From Opeltia flavorubescens (taxonomy: Eukaryota; Ascomycota; Lecanoromycetes; Teloschistales; Teloschistaceae): DNA of 64,000 nt. Position 1 is the stretch's first letter, and each line of letters opens with the position of its first letter. A program made the position numbers and the translations under genes. The notes beneath the pieces were generated by a model, which ran no database searches, was not told the DNA's origin, and saw nothing but the letters and a program-made list of their open reading frames with translations. Location: positions 1,178,001 to 1,242,000 of the forward strand of contig KE546965.1 of NCBI GenBank assembly GCA_000442125.1, written 5' to 3'. Shown one piece after another: positions 1-10,583 of the stretch.

Positions 1-1304
1 ACACATCACCTTGAATGAAATCCCTATCTGACCCCTTTTACCAGATGGGTTTTCCCTGATGTTCCTTTCCGTGATAGTCATCGCTCGAGACGGCAATTGG
101 ACCCCCTCCAATGGCGTGGTATACGCTACTTTCCTGGCTTGTGTCTTGTGCCACGCAACAGTGGCAAGTGTCATGTCAAAAATTATGGGCAAACTTCAGA
201 CGGTTTTTGTTGTCATGAATTTCATTCTTATTGCCGCCACTATTATCGCTTTGCCCATCGGTGCCAGACATCGCCGTAATGATGGCCACTACATCTTTGC
301 GCAGACTGGCAATCTGACTACCTGGCCGACCGGCTGGGCGTTCATGATCTCCTGGCTTTCTCCAATCTGGACAATCGGAGCATTCGATTCCTGTGTTGTA
401 AGTCACAGGTGAACTCTAAACTTAGGATGACGCTAAAAGCCAGTAGCACATGTCAGAAGAAAGTTCTAACGCAACTAAAGCCGTGCCCTTTGGTATTCTT
501 ATGAGTATCGGATCATGCTGGTTTTTCGGATTTATTATCATGATCGTCCTTGCCGCGACAATGAACCCCAACCTTGAGTCTCTCCTTGATTCTCCATACG
601 GACAACCGATGGCTCAGATATACTATGACGCTGTAGGCAAGCATTCAACAATGGCGCTTATGACAATCCTATTCTCTGTGCAATTTTTAATGGGCATTTC
701 AATTATCGTTGCCGCCAGTCGTCAGACTTGGGCCTTTTCACGGGATGGTGCTCTTCCATTCAGTAAATTTTTTCGCCCAATCTCACAACGTTTCGGCTGC
801 ATTCCCCTCCGCGCAATCTGGGGCTGTGGATTCGCCGCCGCTGTTCTTGGTCTCTTGACATTAATAGCCCCGGCGGCAGCACTCGCCCTATTCAGTCTCG
901 CAGTTGCTGGAAACAATCTTGCGTGGGGTGTCCCTATCTTCGCACGGGTGGTATGGGGCCAGAAGAAATTTGTACCTGGTCCATTCTATACTGGAGACCG
1001 TCTCTCAGTGCCTATTGCTTGGACAGCAATTGTATTTCTTGTTTTTGGCATTGTGTTGAGTATGTTTCCAGCTGGAGGCCCAAATCCAACACCTGATAGT
1101 ATGAATTATACTGTTGTCATCAACTGTGCGGTCTGGGGCGGGGCATTGACATACTATTATGTATATGCTAAGCATTGGTTCAAGGGACCGGTGATCACAA
1201 TTGCGGATGACGACCTCACGGAGGAGCAGCAGGTTGACATAAGAGAGAAAGCTCTAGAGGGCCGTGTGGAGGGAGACCGGAATACCAAGCATAGACACGA
1301 CTAG
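1..1304 (+). CDS. Amino-acid/choline (APC superfamily) permease, 5' end outside the window
   Basis: The window opens inside an intron of a 12-TM APC transporter of the fungal GABA/choline/amino-acid class (Uga4/Hnm1-like). Coding starts at 45 after a CAG acceptor at 42-44, is interrupted by a 49-nt intron (398-446, GTAAGT...TAG), and stops at 1302-1304. Splicing joins FDSCV to HMSEES, recreating the family motif FDSCVHxSEE. About 400 residues are present; the usual length is about 520, so the first two or three membrane segments lie upstream. Several hydrophobic segments and a short charged cytosolic tail are visible. It should import a nitrogenous solute at the plasma membrane. The substrate (GABA, choline or another amino acid) cannot be decided. 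Family assignment is sure, substrate is not. Confidence 0.9.
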
Positions 1305-1567
1305 GGTGTTGGCGTAGGTAGGAATACTGGAGGTTATTGTGTAGACGATGGGGCGGCTTTAGTGGCAAACGTAGGAATAACATGTCAAGGATTAAGACAA
1401 CCAGTGCAGCAAGTTGTTCGCATCCCAGGATATAATCTGACGTGTTGATGACTTGACCTACTGCTAAACGAAGAGGCCTTTTTTGCGTAAATCAAGCTGC
1501 GAAATCAGATGGTTGATTTTAAGGTTGCGTGGAGTCCATCCGGAGACCGGATGGTATGACCCCTTGG

Positions 1568-1605
1568 CATGGCGCCCGATTGCGCTTAGCGCGCTCGCTT
1601 CAGCT
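1568..1605 (-). repeat. Short GC-rich dispersed repeat, copy 1
   Basis: About 38 bp rich in GCGC and ending in GGCGCC. Read on the minus strand it matches 10011-10049 at roughly 32 of 38 positions, with one indel. The copy sits in the gap between the permease and the hairpin region. Family unknown. Confidence 0.5.
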
Positions 1606-1800
1606 AGAGTAGAAGGCACGTGACCCACATTGAAACTAAGGTACTGGATCCGTTCCTCGCTAGCTTTCAACCAACCATTGTTCACATGTTTACTACTTAC
1701 CTTTTAGCCACGATCTTTTTACCTCTGCATCAATGTCATTTTCAGTATACTCACTTCACTTTCCTAAGACGAACAACAGGACTGCTGTCCAGCACATCAG

Positions 1801-1840
1801 GTATCTTCACATGATTAGCGTTTTCTGCTGACTGTTGCAG
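1801..1840 (+). other. Probable 40-nt intron of a non-coding transcript
   Basis: GTATCT donor, a CTGAC branch-like motif, then a TTGCAG acceptor. No convincing reading frame flanks it, so it would belong to a non-coding or leader transcript running into the hairpin array at 1931-2225. It agrees with plus-strand transcription of that array. Confidence 0.4.
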
Positions 1841-1930
1841 TGAACATCTCGTTTGGGCATTCTGGGGGCTACATATCATTTATGATGATTTGACGTTGTG
1901 TCCTTTCATCGATGGGACTTTGTTCCTCAT

Positions 1931-2251
1931 ACTCTGTCTGGGGACAGAGTGATGGCTCAATTAACATCTTGAACTGGCCGATTGTGTCATGCGACGGATG
2001 GTCCTTGTTCTTTAACACTCAGTCTGGGGACTGAGCGTGGGAAGCGACTACTAGCCTGGGGGCTACTGTCACAAGGGTAACCCGATGGACTAGTCTGGGG
2101 ACTAGAACATTGGGGCAGGACGGCCTGGGGGCTGGATCTGAAACAGGGTACAATTCAGTCCTATGGGATTTGCAAGTGTATCTGCGTATCGTATCTGAGT
2201 TCTGGGGAATTCAGGTATGGTGCGTCATCGTACTTCTCGGCTTGTCCGAGA
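1931..2251 (+). ncRNA. Candidate structured RNA: array of CUGGGG-loop hairpins
   Basis: Six stem-loops share the exact hexaloop CTGGGG but have different, self-complementary arms: 1931-1950 (7 bp), 2018-2035 (6 bp), 2052-2065 (4 bp), 2090-2105 (5 bp), 2121-2134 (4 bp, one G-U) and 2184-2225 (18 uninterrupted pairs, six of them G-U). The loop-closing pair is always pyrimidine-purine. A seventh hairpin with another loop (CTTGT, 6-bp stem) lies at 2235-2251. The G-U pairs work only in plus-strand RNA, which gives the direction. No credible ORF covers the stretch. The loop fits the CNGG hairpin bound by SAM-domain proteins of the Smaug/Vts1 family (established for that family; the link here is inference). 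It could be a free lncRNA or part of a long UTR. Confidence 0.55.
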
Positions 2252-2885
2252 TTACGGAGGCGCGTTTGGCATGTTACTTTGTTGCCTACGGTTCTACATC
2301 ACTAAAGGGAGCTGGATATACTCTAGCAGTCGCTGGTAAACAGTCAGATTAGAACTTTTACACCAACCACCACATGATGGAGGATGAGAAGACTTTTGTC
2401 TCTACAAAGACAGTCAAAGCAATTGCAGGAAGTCCGACAGGTTTCTCGAGACTTATATAGAAGCCAACTCTTGCGAATTTACAGCGCTATTTTGGTGAGG
2501 ATTTGCAGAAGCTACTTCGACGTCTGTCGGACTAGACTATTGGCATCAACCCTCGACATTCGTGGTCAACTATCGGTGCTAAGCGTGATATGCAACAGCT
2601 TTAATCGCCTTGAAGAAAGCCTTTCAAGATTACAGATTTCGAAACATCGAGCTCCTTCGATGCGAGATCGTAGGGATCTTCCAATGAGTGATTAATCGCT
2701 TGTAAGATACAAATGCTGAACGAGCAGTATGCGTCTACGTAGTGGGGAAAGTCGAAAACAAAACATATTGCATAGCACGTCTATCAATGGGTATCATCTA
2801 TGCTGTAACCATAATGCCCGCTCCTCGTAAATCCAATGTCACAACCATTAGAAACCGCATTGTATGTACAACTCTCTTTATCAGA
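2252..2885. other. Intergenic, no convincing gene
   Basis: Only short frames without homology or splice support were seen. One possible long-range helix pairs 2431-2442 with 2522-2533 (10 Watson-Crick and 2 G-U pairs), so the structured RNA may extend here. The end of this stretch is the 3' side of the minus-strand histidine kinase gene. Confidence 0.4.
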
Positions 2886-5800
2886 TCATTTCTGGTCGTC
2901 CAAGCCTCCATGAGCTTTCCAGTTGTCTAACAGCCGACCTACTTGACGGAAAGACACAGGCTTGGTCATATACAAGTCTACTCCGCATGCGAACGCTTCA
3001 CTGTGATCGCGACCAGACGCGAGACCCGTCAAGGCAATGATCATTGCTGGATTAGATGGTTGATCGCGGTCACGGGTCTTTTCGAGCTCACGAATGGCGC
3101 GTGTGGCTTCGAAGCCGTTCATGACTGGCATTGATAGATCCTGGAAGTCTGTATTAGCTCATGTTCTAGAAAATAATGGTCATTGGTCCTGTGTTCGAAG
3201 CACCCTTACCATGAAGATGATATCGTAACCTTGTTCATGAATTCTGGCAGCTTCTACTGCTAGGCTTCCATCTTCAACAGAGTCAACGAATTCGTACTGA
3301 CGTTTATGCAGGAAAGTCTGGAGAAGTCGACGATTAATCTCGTTATCATCGACCACGAGTATCCTAGGTGATCGTTTCTCAACGTTATCGTCTGCTTGCG
3401 ATATTGGGGGCGCCCGCTCCGTTGTTTCGATATGAGTCGGCTCTTGTTTGGCAACTAGAGGAACATTCACAGCTACTTCCGCGTCATCTGGTGCAACTGA
3501 TGTTGCTAGCTGATCCTGTCTCGCCGCAGCGGGAGCGAATGGAAGGGTTGACCGGAAGATTGGCTCTGTTCTACGGCTACTGAGCTTTGGTCGAGCCGCG
3601 AAGGCCGAACGCGGCGTGTCAGCTCCAGATCCGCTGCTCCCCTGCGATGGGAAAGGAAAGTCCCCACGACTTTCAGTAGATGATCCTGATAGAGCAGTGC
3701 CTAAAGCCATCCGAGCATTACTCGACACGCTTGCCGTCACGGATCCATTTGTTCGAAGTTGTATTATCGGCGTTGTTTCATCGCCAGTATCCATGGTCAC
3801 TGGGCTGTATGCAGGATTGACTGCATCATGCTCAAACGTCCGAGGGCTCTGTATCGTCGACTGTGTTTGTGGCGTAGGATCGGCCGCAAGTTGATCTGCT
3901 TTCTCCAACGATAGTCTGATCGCTTTGGCCAATTTATATGGTCCAAATGGCGTTGACATTGATTCGACGGCTCCAGAATACAGCGTGTGGATAACCTGCG
4001 GAAGATGAGTCTTGCTGGATAGTACCAAAAGAGCCGGGCCAGGCTGTAAACGCTTGAGTAATTCTGGTAGGTCATATTCCTCTACTATTACGACATCACA
4101 TAGATGTTCCAGTGGATTTGGTTCATAGGGTAACATGAACCATTCCTTAACATAGTAACGAGCGGCTCGGCAGGTCTCGGTCTCTTCATTGGGATGAGAG
4201 ATATACATCGAGACCGTCCTTGAAGGATAATTGGTCTGCAGAATGCTGATGGAGTTCTCTTGCATCTTGTCAGGTGAACCCATGGAGCTTGGAGTTGATA
4301 CCTCGGTACCGCTAGCTGCCCGACTGAGAGGAATTTGGACATGAACTTTAGTGCCTTTATCAACTTCACTCTTGATGTCGATCGTGCCTTCAAGCATGGT
4401 GACGATACTGCGAACAATTGACAAGCCAAGTCCGGTTCCATTGGCAAGCGCATCCTCTTGTGAAAAGGCTGTGTATAGCCCTGTTCGTAAATAGTCGCTA
4501 GAGATACCTTTCCCGGTATCTGTGACTGAGATATCCAAGATGCTGTCCTTGCTATGCTCGCTCTCAACTAGGTCCAGCACAGAGCTCGGCAGTCGAAGCC
4601 TCAAGCTGACCACGATTTTGCCAGTGGTGGTATACTTTAATGAATTGCCGAAAATATTCATGATCACTCGTCTCAAAGCTCCAGGTTGGGTTGTGAACAA
4701 ATAGTCGCCATTGGCTATGTCAAGCACCACTTCAATATTCTTGAAACTCTTGAGGTGAAATGAACCTCCTAATTGTGATTGATGAGATAGGGAGAGCCCG
4801 CGTTCAGATGTCCTTCCTCTCTGGCCTGCAGAGACATCTGTGATATCGGCTGATGAAAGACCTCTGAACATTTGGCCGGCATAAACGCCTTCCACAACCT
4901 CCTCAACTATTGCTGCAACATCGGTAACAGCATATATGCTCATCATTGGGGGTGCCTCCTTGGCCACTGCTCTTTTGGCGGCCACGCTGATGACAGATCG
5001 ACTTCCCGATTTTGGTTTTCTTACCGCGTTCCGCCAGTTGCGTTCGAATGAGGCGATTTTGGAGTAATCGAGTATATGGTCGATCGTGTCAAGCAGTGTC
5101 CTGCCACAGCTCGATATTGTATCCACAAGGCTCTCCTGAAATGCATCGAACTTGGTTTCACAAAGAAATTCCGCACTGCCCAATATACCGTGTAGGGGAG
5201 ATCTCAGCTCATGAGAGATACTGCCAATGAAGTCACTCTTCTGTTTGCTTTCGTATATCGAAGACAAGCGTGAGATCTTGAATCGCTATCGTAAGCTCAG
5301 GTAGCTCCTTTGAATTTTCAGTCAAACTTACTTCTGCCATGATACTATTTCCAAAAGCAGTCACAAATTGTAATCCGGCCTCGATCGAATAGTTCCGATT
5401 TCCAGACCAACAGAAACAACCTGCGAACCACCTTGAGATGCTAGCATCCCATAGCGGGACGAAGATGAGCTCGTACGCTGAAAGAAGTCAGGTCATCCTA
5501 GCCAAGATGGTGTTGGTGGTTTACCATTGGGGAAGCATTTTCGTAGGGCTTCTTTCTCAATTTGCTTTCTAGACGGTCGCGTTCGCCGCTGCCCTCCGGA
5601 ATCGAGCGCGCGCATTTCATCCTCTTCTGATGTCGACATCTCGTCATCAAAGATCCATACTTTGCCTCGTGGATAATAATGAAGAAGGCTTTGGAGAAAT
5701 TGCTCGGCTGGAGGTGTGAAAAGGTCGGAAACCGTGATATCATCCCTGGGTAGTAGCGATGCCTTTGAGCATGATGAGCTTATGACTCCTGCACTCTTCG

Positions 5801-6952
5801 TATCTGCTCGATCGTCCAATCTTTGAGGTTCTCCACTAGAACCATCTGCTCCTAGGTCCTTTCTCGGAGGTTCTTTGGCGTCGCTCTCGCTTTCAGCCTC
5901 CGTTGTCTTCCTTTGCCCCGTTTGTACTATCATGCTTCGAAGTCCCGTAGTCGTGTCAAGGAAGCAAACGCCGCCGTGACTTTGGAGATTCATGGAGTCA
6001 TTTAGTAAGTGAGCCGCTCGAGAGAAAGTCCCTTTATGGGCGTGTTCGAGATTCTCACAAACAAGCTCAGTATCTTGAGGAGCTCGATCCAGTGGCTCGT
6101 TGATACTCGGTTCGTCGAGTGGATCATCTGAAAAAGAATCTTTCCCCTCGACAAAAGCATTCAGCCCTTTTGCCATCCTTAATACCTTTTTCCGCTCTTC
6201 AGCTTCCCGGTTGACCTCTAAATGACTCATGATAGTTGCAGCAATTGTTCCGAGAAATTTCTCTTGAGCAGGTAACAGCCGAGGACGTACCCTGTCATCA
6301 AGGATGAACAGACTCCCAATATTGATACCTTTCTTTGTGGTTAGAGGCGTACCAGCGTAGAAGCGGAAGTTAGGAGGTCCAGCGACGAAAGGAAGCTTGC
6401 TGAAACGCTCGTCTTGCGATAAATCCGTGACTGTAAAGCAAGGATAAGCGCCTGGACTGGCCGGAAGCTCAATGGTTTTCTAATCCCGTTATTGATGTGT
6501 CCATGCACAAAAGAAAAATAATTGGGGGGCATACCTCGCATAACCGTCCTGATTTGTCGACGCTGGTACAACCGACCCACAGTGCGTCTCCATCACAGTC
6601 ATAACCATTACTGCCCAGATCCAATGTCTTTGTGGCTTCGCAAATGAAGTACTGGGTGTCTTTCGAAATCAAGCTTCACCTATCGGCTCAGTATACCCCC
6701 CAACCAACATATCCGAACCTTGACTGACCTTGCCATCGCTCTTGATGCATTGAGCCGGAGGGCGCACAACTGGGCGAGGGCAGTCAAGGTGGTTTCGGGC
6801 GAAGAGGGGGCGCTCGCAGAGAGAGGGTCATCGTTCCCGATAGACAAGTCGTACTGAGAAGCTTTTGTTGACGTTTTTGTACTAGGTGGAGCGAAATAGC
6901 GCAGCAACTCCCTCTCACGAACAGCGTCTGTCTTCGACCATGGAACATCCAT
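2886..6952 (-). CDS. Hybrid sensor histidine kinase / response regulator (GAF-HisKA-HATPase-REC)
   Basis: Cytosolic two-component phosphorelay kinase of about 1261 residues in six exons: 6952-6729, 6673-6535, 6479-5525, 5477-5332, 5276-3210, 3140-2886. All five introns (47-69 nt) have GT..AG ends and keep frame. The N-terminal half is a GAF-like sensor in two blocks (around residues 95-215 and 435-490) separated by an acidic linker. The H-box SHELRSPLHG has its His near residue 510. ATPase G-boxes DTGKGIS and GTGLGLS follow. The C-terminal receiver has the DD pair (VVDDNE), Thr in ALTG and Lys in TKP. The phospho-acceptor Asp (MDLSMPVM) is the first codon of the last exon. Between ATPase and receiver a stretch resembles a degenerate second receiver. 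Signal and downstream phosphotransfer partner unknown. The start is the first ATG of the open exon. Confidence 0.93.
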
Positions 6953-7537
6953 TCATTCGATATTTCATTCCAGGCCGGACATGGGATAATCGCAATATAT
7001 CGTGGTGTAGGCCATAGACGACGGTACGTGAGAGCTCCGCCTTCTCCAAGCATGACATGAGAGGCATCCTCGTTGGTGACGTACATCGGACCCTTAATAC
7101 AGGCGAATGATGTCGCGTCTTGGCACGCAAGCAACACGCGAATTACCCCTGAGTGAGGTCTATGGGCCTTGGCCCCGTGTATCCGATTCCGCAACTTCCA
7201 TTGTACCCAGAACGATTAATTCTCCACTCATCGTAAGCGACAACGTTGATGCCTCACTCCGACCGTGGTTTAGATAAGGAAGGAGTGATCCTCAATCACT
7301 CGCCGCTAGTAAGGGCATAGATGATAATAAGCGGACGTTCTCCGCAAGTGGAAGGAGGTCGGCCCTTGCTGCAGGCACGTGGGCTGGAAACATGCTGGAT
7401 TGAATCAACGTCAGTCTTTTAACGGCGGCATGTGGAGATCTACAAGCATACTTCAAATAAGATCTGCCGTGTCCCTTGAATGCAAGGTACAATTTGAAAA
7501 GGTTTGCCGTCTGTAGGTCAGCACGATTTTTCTAATC
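6953..7537. other. Divergent promoter region
   Basis: 585 bp between the starts of the histidine kinase (-) and the phosphoesterase (+). It should hold both promoters. No gene or clear regulatory motif was recognised. Confidence 0.5.
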
Positions 7538-9672
7538 ATGTTTTTGGGTATCCCTTTTCTTGCTTCCTTGACTTTTCTTGTGTCGGCTTGTGACGACTGC
7601 TATGGTCCACACCTCGACTCAGCGCATATTCGCCATGTCCGCCGGATGCAGCCTGATGCCCGAGGTGCAACGGTTTCCCCTAAAGCGCCTTTGGAATGGG
7701 GCCAATTGAATTTTCTTCATACTACCGATACTCATGGCTGGTTAGAAGGACACGTAAAAGAAGAAAATTATGGGGCTGATTGGGGCGATTTCGTTTCATT
7801 TTCCCGCCATATGAAACACCGTGCAGGCAACCTAGGTGTTGATTTACTGTTGATTGACACTGGCGACCTACACGACGGCAATGGCTTGAGCGACGCTACA
7901 AGCCCCAATGGAGCAATCAGTAATCCAATCTTCGAGAACATCGATTACGATCTGCTCACCATTGGCAACCATGAACTCTATGTAACCGAAATTGCGTACG
8001 AAACCTTCAATCAATTTAGTAAGGTATATGGAGATCGGTATGTCACTAGTAATGTTCAAATCACAAATCCTGCCACTGGTCAACTGGAATACGTTGGGTC
8101 CAGATATCGGTACTTCGTAACGGATCATGGTATTCCCTCGGTCGCCCAAACCTCCTTGTTTAATGGCTGATATTGGAAGGTTTGCGTATTATGGCTTTTG
8201 GTGTCCTTTACGATTTCACGGGTAATTCCAATGCCTCCAAAGTCATCAAAGCCAAGGATCTCGTCAAGGAAAGTTGGTTCCTCGATGCTGTCAACTATCC
8301 CGAACCTATCGACATTTTCATCATTCTTGGGCATAACCCAATCAGAACGACCGTCAGCAGTTCGACGTTTGGAACCATCTACAGCACTATCCGTGGGCTC
8401 CGGCCGACAGTACCGATCCAAACCTTCGGGGGTCATACCCACATCAGGGACTTCGTGGTTTACGATGGGATTTCTACTGGCCTTGAATCGGGTATGTAAT
8501 ACTGAGGTCTTGGATTCACTTGATTCAACGTCTCACGAGATGTAGGCCGTTACTGTGAAACGCTCGGCTGGGCTTCCATGTCTGGTATCAATTCCAGCAC
8601 TTTCCATGGAAACCAGAAGCCGAGAGGAGTTCCCAATCCATCTCGAAAAGCCCTCAAAGTGAATGCCACAGTCCCGACTCCATCTTCTGACCTTGTCTAC
8701 TCAAGACGTTACCTTGACTGGAATCGATTGACGTTTGCATATCACGCGACCAATTCTCAAGACTCAACTTTTGATTACCACAGCGGCCAGCGTGTAACCG
8801 CAGAGATAACCCAAGCTCGAAAACAGCTAAATCTGACTGCCTTATACGGATGTGCACCTGAAACATACTGTCAGTCATGCGAGCCCTTCGGAGCGGATGG
8901 CAATATTTTCGGACTTCTTGAAACAGCGTTAGCAGCTACAGTAGTGAATCAATCACGCGCGGATATCCCTCGGCTTATCATAATCAACACCGGCAGCATC
9001 CGTTTCGACCTTGTTAAGGGCCCTTTTACGTTTGATGACAGCTTCATAGTTTCTCCCTTCCAGGATTCCTTCCAGTTCATTCCAGACGTCCCATACAAGC
9101 TCGCAAGTCAAGTACTCGGCATCTTGAATGCAGGTCCCTTTCAAAAACGCAATCTAGACGCCAGATCCCATGATCTCTCAACCCGAGACTTCGATTTTGA
9201 CACCCTTTTCATCCCCTCAGACGCCTGCACTTCTCTCGACGAGGAACAGGCTCATTTCCAGCCGCTGCGATCTCGCAGCGAGCCTCTGACACGTAACATC
9301 CGCGCCCGCCAATCCCCAGCTCTCACGCCCGGCTATGTAACCACGGACGACTTCGGCACGGATGGCGACGATACACCTCACTCTAAAATCCCCTTCTTTA
9401 AACAGCCCAACGACGTCCAGGCTAACGCCTCGTTCCCCGCCTCCGGTCTTCCAGAGACCGTGGACCTCGTGTTCCTGGATTTCATTGGAGCTGGCTATGT
9501 TATACCGGCGCTGAACTCAGTAGGAGGAGATTATTCGGTGAACGATGTGAGTTATTACGTAAATAAGAGCTTTACGACGAATAGCTATCTACCTGAATAT
9601 GCAAGGAGATTTTGGCAGGATGGAGTACCGAATTGTCCAGTCGGTGAGGGCGTGGGGTCAAACAGTAGATAG
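7538..9672 (+). CDS. Secreted metallophosphoesterase / 5'-nucleotidase-like protein (YHR202W type)
   Basis: About 676 residues in three exons (7538-8129, 8180-8491, 8546-9672), with 50- and 54-nt introns that restore frame (TDHG-LRIM and ESG-RYCET). A hydrophobic N-terminus predicts a signal peptide. The calcineurin-like metal-binding motifs appear in order: TTDTHGW, DTGDLHDG, GNHELY, LGHNP and GGHTH. This is followed by the 5'-nucleotidase C-terminal region, with INTGSIRFDL and DDSFIVSPF. The family hydrolyses phosphate mono/diesters using two metal ions; fungal YHR202W-like members have no settled substrate. Acidic and Ser-rich linkers lie near residues 540-620. All metal ligands look intact. 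Confidence 0.9.
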
Positions 9673-10010
9673 GATTTCGCAAAGTGCCTGTATCAACTCC
9701 AGCTGGTGTTGTGCTTACTGTCACCTTAGTAGGTACCAAATGGAATGTACATATGCATTAGATGTGCTAAGCTGAGCTGCACTGGCATCGATGGGTCCAT
9801 ATCCATTTATCAGATTTGGTGAAATTTGAAATTGCATACTCGTCTTATCAAAACATATTGTATATTACTATACCTAAAAATGTGGCTCTTGAAAGATGTG
9901 TATGGATACTTTAGACCAATCCGATCTATATCGATATCAATTTGGACTTTTTAACGAGTTTATATATGATATGTCGCATTTTCTATTCTATGTAAAGGGG
10001 TTTTAGCATC

Positions 10011-10049
10011 AGCTTAAAGCAAGCGCGCTACGCGCGATTGGGCGCCATG
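10011..10049 (+). repeat. Short GC-rich dispersed repeat, copy 2
   Basis: Inverted partner of 1568-1605. It lies about 70 bp upstream of the start codon of the small gene at 10120. Confidence 0.5.
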
Positions 10050-10119
10050 AATTCTGTGTTTAATTACCATCGTTCAGATTCTACCCAATTGTTGAATATG
10101 AATTCAATACCAAAGTGCA

Positions 10120-10583
10120 ATGCCGAAGCGACATTGGTCCGACGCATTCGCGGGTTCCCTAATCATTTGGGCTCCCAATTTTACGAACACTGTAAGCTAA
10201 CAGTGGATTATTCCGACGTATCCAGCTGCTGACAATCCTAGGCGCCTGCTATTGCAGCAGAAGCGGCCAAGAAGGCCAAGAAAGAAGAGGAGGAGGCTGT
10301 CGCTGCCGCAGGGCCCGTGAGTGACGCATCAACAGACTTTAGTAGAGCCGTAATAATGAGTGGATAGAATAAAAAACAGCGTGAGGATGCAGCCTGGAAG
10401 GCTGCTGTTGCAGATCTCCTCGAGGCTCTACCTCATCTCTTCGAGGAGAATTTCACCTCGACCTTGACAGAGGAGGAGAAGACCGCTCGTCGTAAAGAGC
10501 GAGAGGAGAAATTGCGGATTTTGGTTGGGCCTGAGGCTGAGAAGGATGCTGCCCTTGTTGCTGCGTGGCAGTCAAGGATTTGA
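10120..10583 (+). CDS. Small three-exon protein of unknown function
   Basis: Predicted 120 residues from exons 10120-10191, 10242-10316 and 10368-10583. The introns are 50 nt (GTAAGC, CTGAC branch, CCTAG) and 51 nt (GTGAGT...TAG), both phase 0. No single reading frame shows the gene; two phase-matched introns plus the Lys/Glu/Ala bias are the evidence. The first ATG follows an in-frame TGA. The middle is a charged Ala/Lys/Glu segment that would be helical. The C-terminal 70 residues contain ADLLEALPHLFEENF and end in AAWQSRI. No signal peptide or membrane span. I do not recognise the family. Confidence 0.55.

Noticed and set aside
1931-2105. Hairpins as binding sites of a dimeric DNA-binding protein
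   Set aside because: The arms differ between copies while the loop is constant, the reverse of what a palindromic operator would show.
2110-2352. 80-codon plus frame over the hairpin array
   Set aside because: Starts at TTG rather than ATG, shows no family likeness, and runs through the paired arms. RNA structure explains the stretch better.
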